Assembly: GCA_002353225.1 (NCBI GenBank)
Contig: DEJF01000065.1
Location: forward strand, 1-14,278
Direction: 5' to 3'
Length of the DNA stretch: 14,278 nt
Source: Prevotella sp. UBA2755
GTDB taxonomy: Bacteria > Bacteroidota > Bacteroidia > Bacteroidales > Bacteroidaceae
A model generated the notes under the pieces. The model made no database searches, was not told the origin of the DNA, and saw only the letters and a list, made by a program, of their open reading frames with translations. The position numbers and the translations under genes were made by a program. Numbering within the stretch: the first letter of the stretch is position 1; every line of letters begins with the position of its first letter. Positions 13,428 to 14,278 of the stretch are shown in pieces.

Positions 13428-14278
13428 ATTTTAGTTGTTGCGTATAGATCAAACTCCTCTGCGTCTGTCACTTTGACATCATAAAACTCTCCGATGGTCA
13501 ACGACTCACTGATAGGAATCAGTACCTCCGGATCGACTTCCGGGGAACAGAACTCACTACGCCCCACATACCAGTCACCTTCCTCCCTGTCGACAATTAC
13601 TCTTAATGTCTGTCCCATCTTTGCTGCCTCAATCTCCGCACTGATATGCTGCTGCAAACGCATTAATCGGTCGAGGCGTGACTGTTTCACGTCAGCAGGT
13701 ACATCATCCTTATAATGTTTAGCCGAATAAGTACCATCTTCCTCTGAATAGGCAAAAGCACCCATTCTCTCGAAGCGTGCCCATCGGGTAAAATCCAATA
13801 ACTCTTGGAAATCCTCATCGGTTTCACCGGGAAAACCGACCATCAAAGTCGTACGAAGGTGAATACCCGGTACTTCCTCACGCATCCTTTTCACCAACTC
13901 ATAAGTCTCCTCTTTCGTCACATGCCGTTGCATACGACAGAGCATGTGGTCACTGATATGCTGTAGGGCGATATCCAGATAGTTGCAGACATTCTTTTTC
14001 TCCCTCATCACCCTCAGTAAGTCCCAAGGAAAATGAGCAGGATAGGCATAATGCAGGCGAATCCACTCCACGCCCTTGATATCCGCCATTTTCCCGATAA
14101 GTTCGGCGATATGCTGTTGACCATCAATATCCACGCCATAGTAAGTCAGTTCCTGAGCGATGATTTGGAATTCTTTTACGCCTTGTGCTACCAAACCACG
14201 CACTTCCTCCAGAATCTCCTCCATGGGACGACTCTGATGCCTTCCAGTTATAATAGGAATAGCACAATAGGCACAATG
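13424..14278 (-). CDS. rimO: Ribosomal protein uS12 methylthiotransferase RimO, 5' end cut by window edge
   Basis: Radical SAM enzyme that adds a methylthio group to an aspartate of ribosomal protein S12. The frame is open to the right edge, giving 284 residues here; the internal Met at 14222-14224 is not the start. The edge codons read HCAYCAIPIITGRHQSRP, the last two cysteines of the CxxxCxxC radical SAM cluster motif plus its RimO-type continuation; the first cysteine and the N-terminal MTTase domain lie outside. WIRLHYAYPAHFP, YLDIALQHISDHMLCRMQR, LRTTLMVGFPGETDEDFQ and the C-terminal TRAM-like region (GRSEFCSPEVDPEVLI to the end) match RimO better than MiaB. The stop overlaps the HU start by 4 bp, making rimO the upstream gene of the HU/HU-LysM/cbiB operon. 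Confidence 0.95.
   Translation of the reverse strand, partial: HCAYCAIPIITGRHQSRPMEEILEEVRGLVAQGVKEFQIIAQELTYYGVDIDGQQHIAELIGKMADIKGVEWIRLHYAYPAHFPWDLLRVMREKKNVCNYLDIALQHISDHMLCRMQRHVTKEETYELVKRMREEVPGIHLRTTLMVGFPGETDEDFQELLDFTRWARFERMGAFAYSEEDGTYSAKHYKDDVPADVKQSRLDRLMRLQQHISAEIEAAKMGQTLRVIVDREEGDWYVGRSEFCSPEVDPEVLIPISESLTIGEFYDVKVTDAEEFDLYATTKI

Noticed and set aside
12631..13434. A 267-codon open frame on the plus strand opposite the two HU genes
   Set aside because: It crosses the boundary of two well-supported genes and reads the 12-bp repeat as a Leu/Phe/His-rich run. No promoter or domain supports it.
13424..14224. A complete 266-aa gene starting at the Met at 14222-14224
   Set aside because: The same frame continues upstream to the window edge with HCAYCAIP, part of the radical SAM cluster motif, so the gene is RimO cut by the window and this Met is internal.

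Overview
The window is a 14.3-kb piece of a Bacteroidales chromosome, most likely Prevotellaceae (Prevotella sensu lato). The evidence is the gene content (a primary sigma factor of about 290 aa without region 1.1, a secreted GH51 arabinofuranosidase, a two-subunit indolepyruvate oxidoreductase), start codons with A/T-rich leaders instead of clear Shine-Dalgarno sequences, and several promoters of the Bacteroidetes -33 TTTG / -7 TAnnTTTG type. No rRNA, tRNA, transposase, phage or CRISPR was seen. The genome assignment is inference; the individual gene calls mostly rest on strong motifs.

Layout. (1) 1-1271, minus: uronate isomerase uxaC, cut by the left edge. (2) A 180-bp divergent promoter region, then plus: secreted GH51 alpha-L-arabinofuranosidase and, 11 bp later, cytoplasmic type I L-asparaginase. 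(3) Plus: lipoprotein-type HtrA/DegP protease with its own promoter, then a hairpin that overlaps the promoter of the primary sigma factor rpoD, then a small exported protein whose start overlaps the rpoD stop (ATGA). (4) A strong bidirectional terminator at 7512-7545, where transcription converges. (5) Minus, read from 11078 down to 7549: iorA, iorB and a class I aminotransferase, an operon for reductive/fermentative handling of aromatic amino acids (aminotransferase makes arylpyruvate; IorAB would convert it to aryl-acetyl-CoA and reduced electron carrier). A consensus promoter with a 15-bp palindrome precedes it. (6) Minus, read from the right edge down to 11143: rimO (cut by the right edge), a 93-aa HU protein, an HU-transmembrane-LysM fusion protein and cbiB, with overlaps or gaps of 0 to 2 bp, so very probably one translationally coupled transcript.

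The most interesting object is the 357-aa protein at 12070-13143. It has an HU/IHF DNA-binding fold at the N-terminus, a long acidic linker with a perfect 12-bp tandem repeat, one membrane span and a C-terminal LysM domain. Its architecture would physically link nucleoid DNA to peptidoglycan through the inner membrane. Next in interest are the IorA that lacks the usual C-terminal 2[4Fe-4S] ferredoxin domain, the terminator/promoter overlap at rpoD, and the small exported protein coupled to the housekeeping sigma factor.
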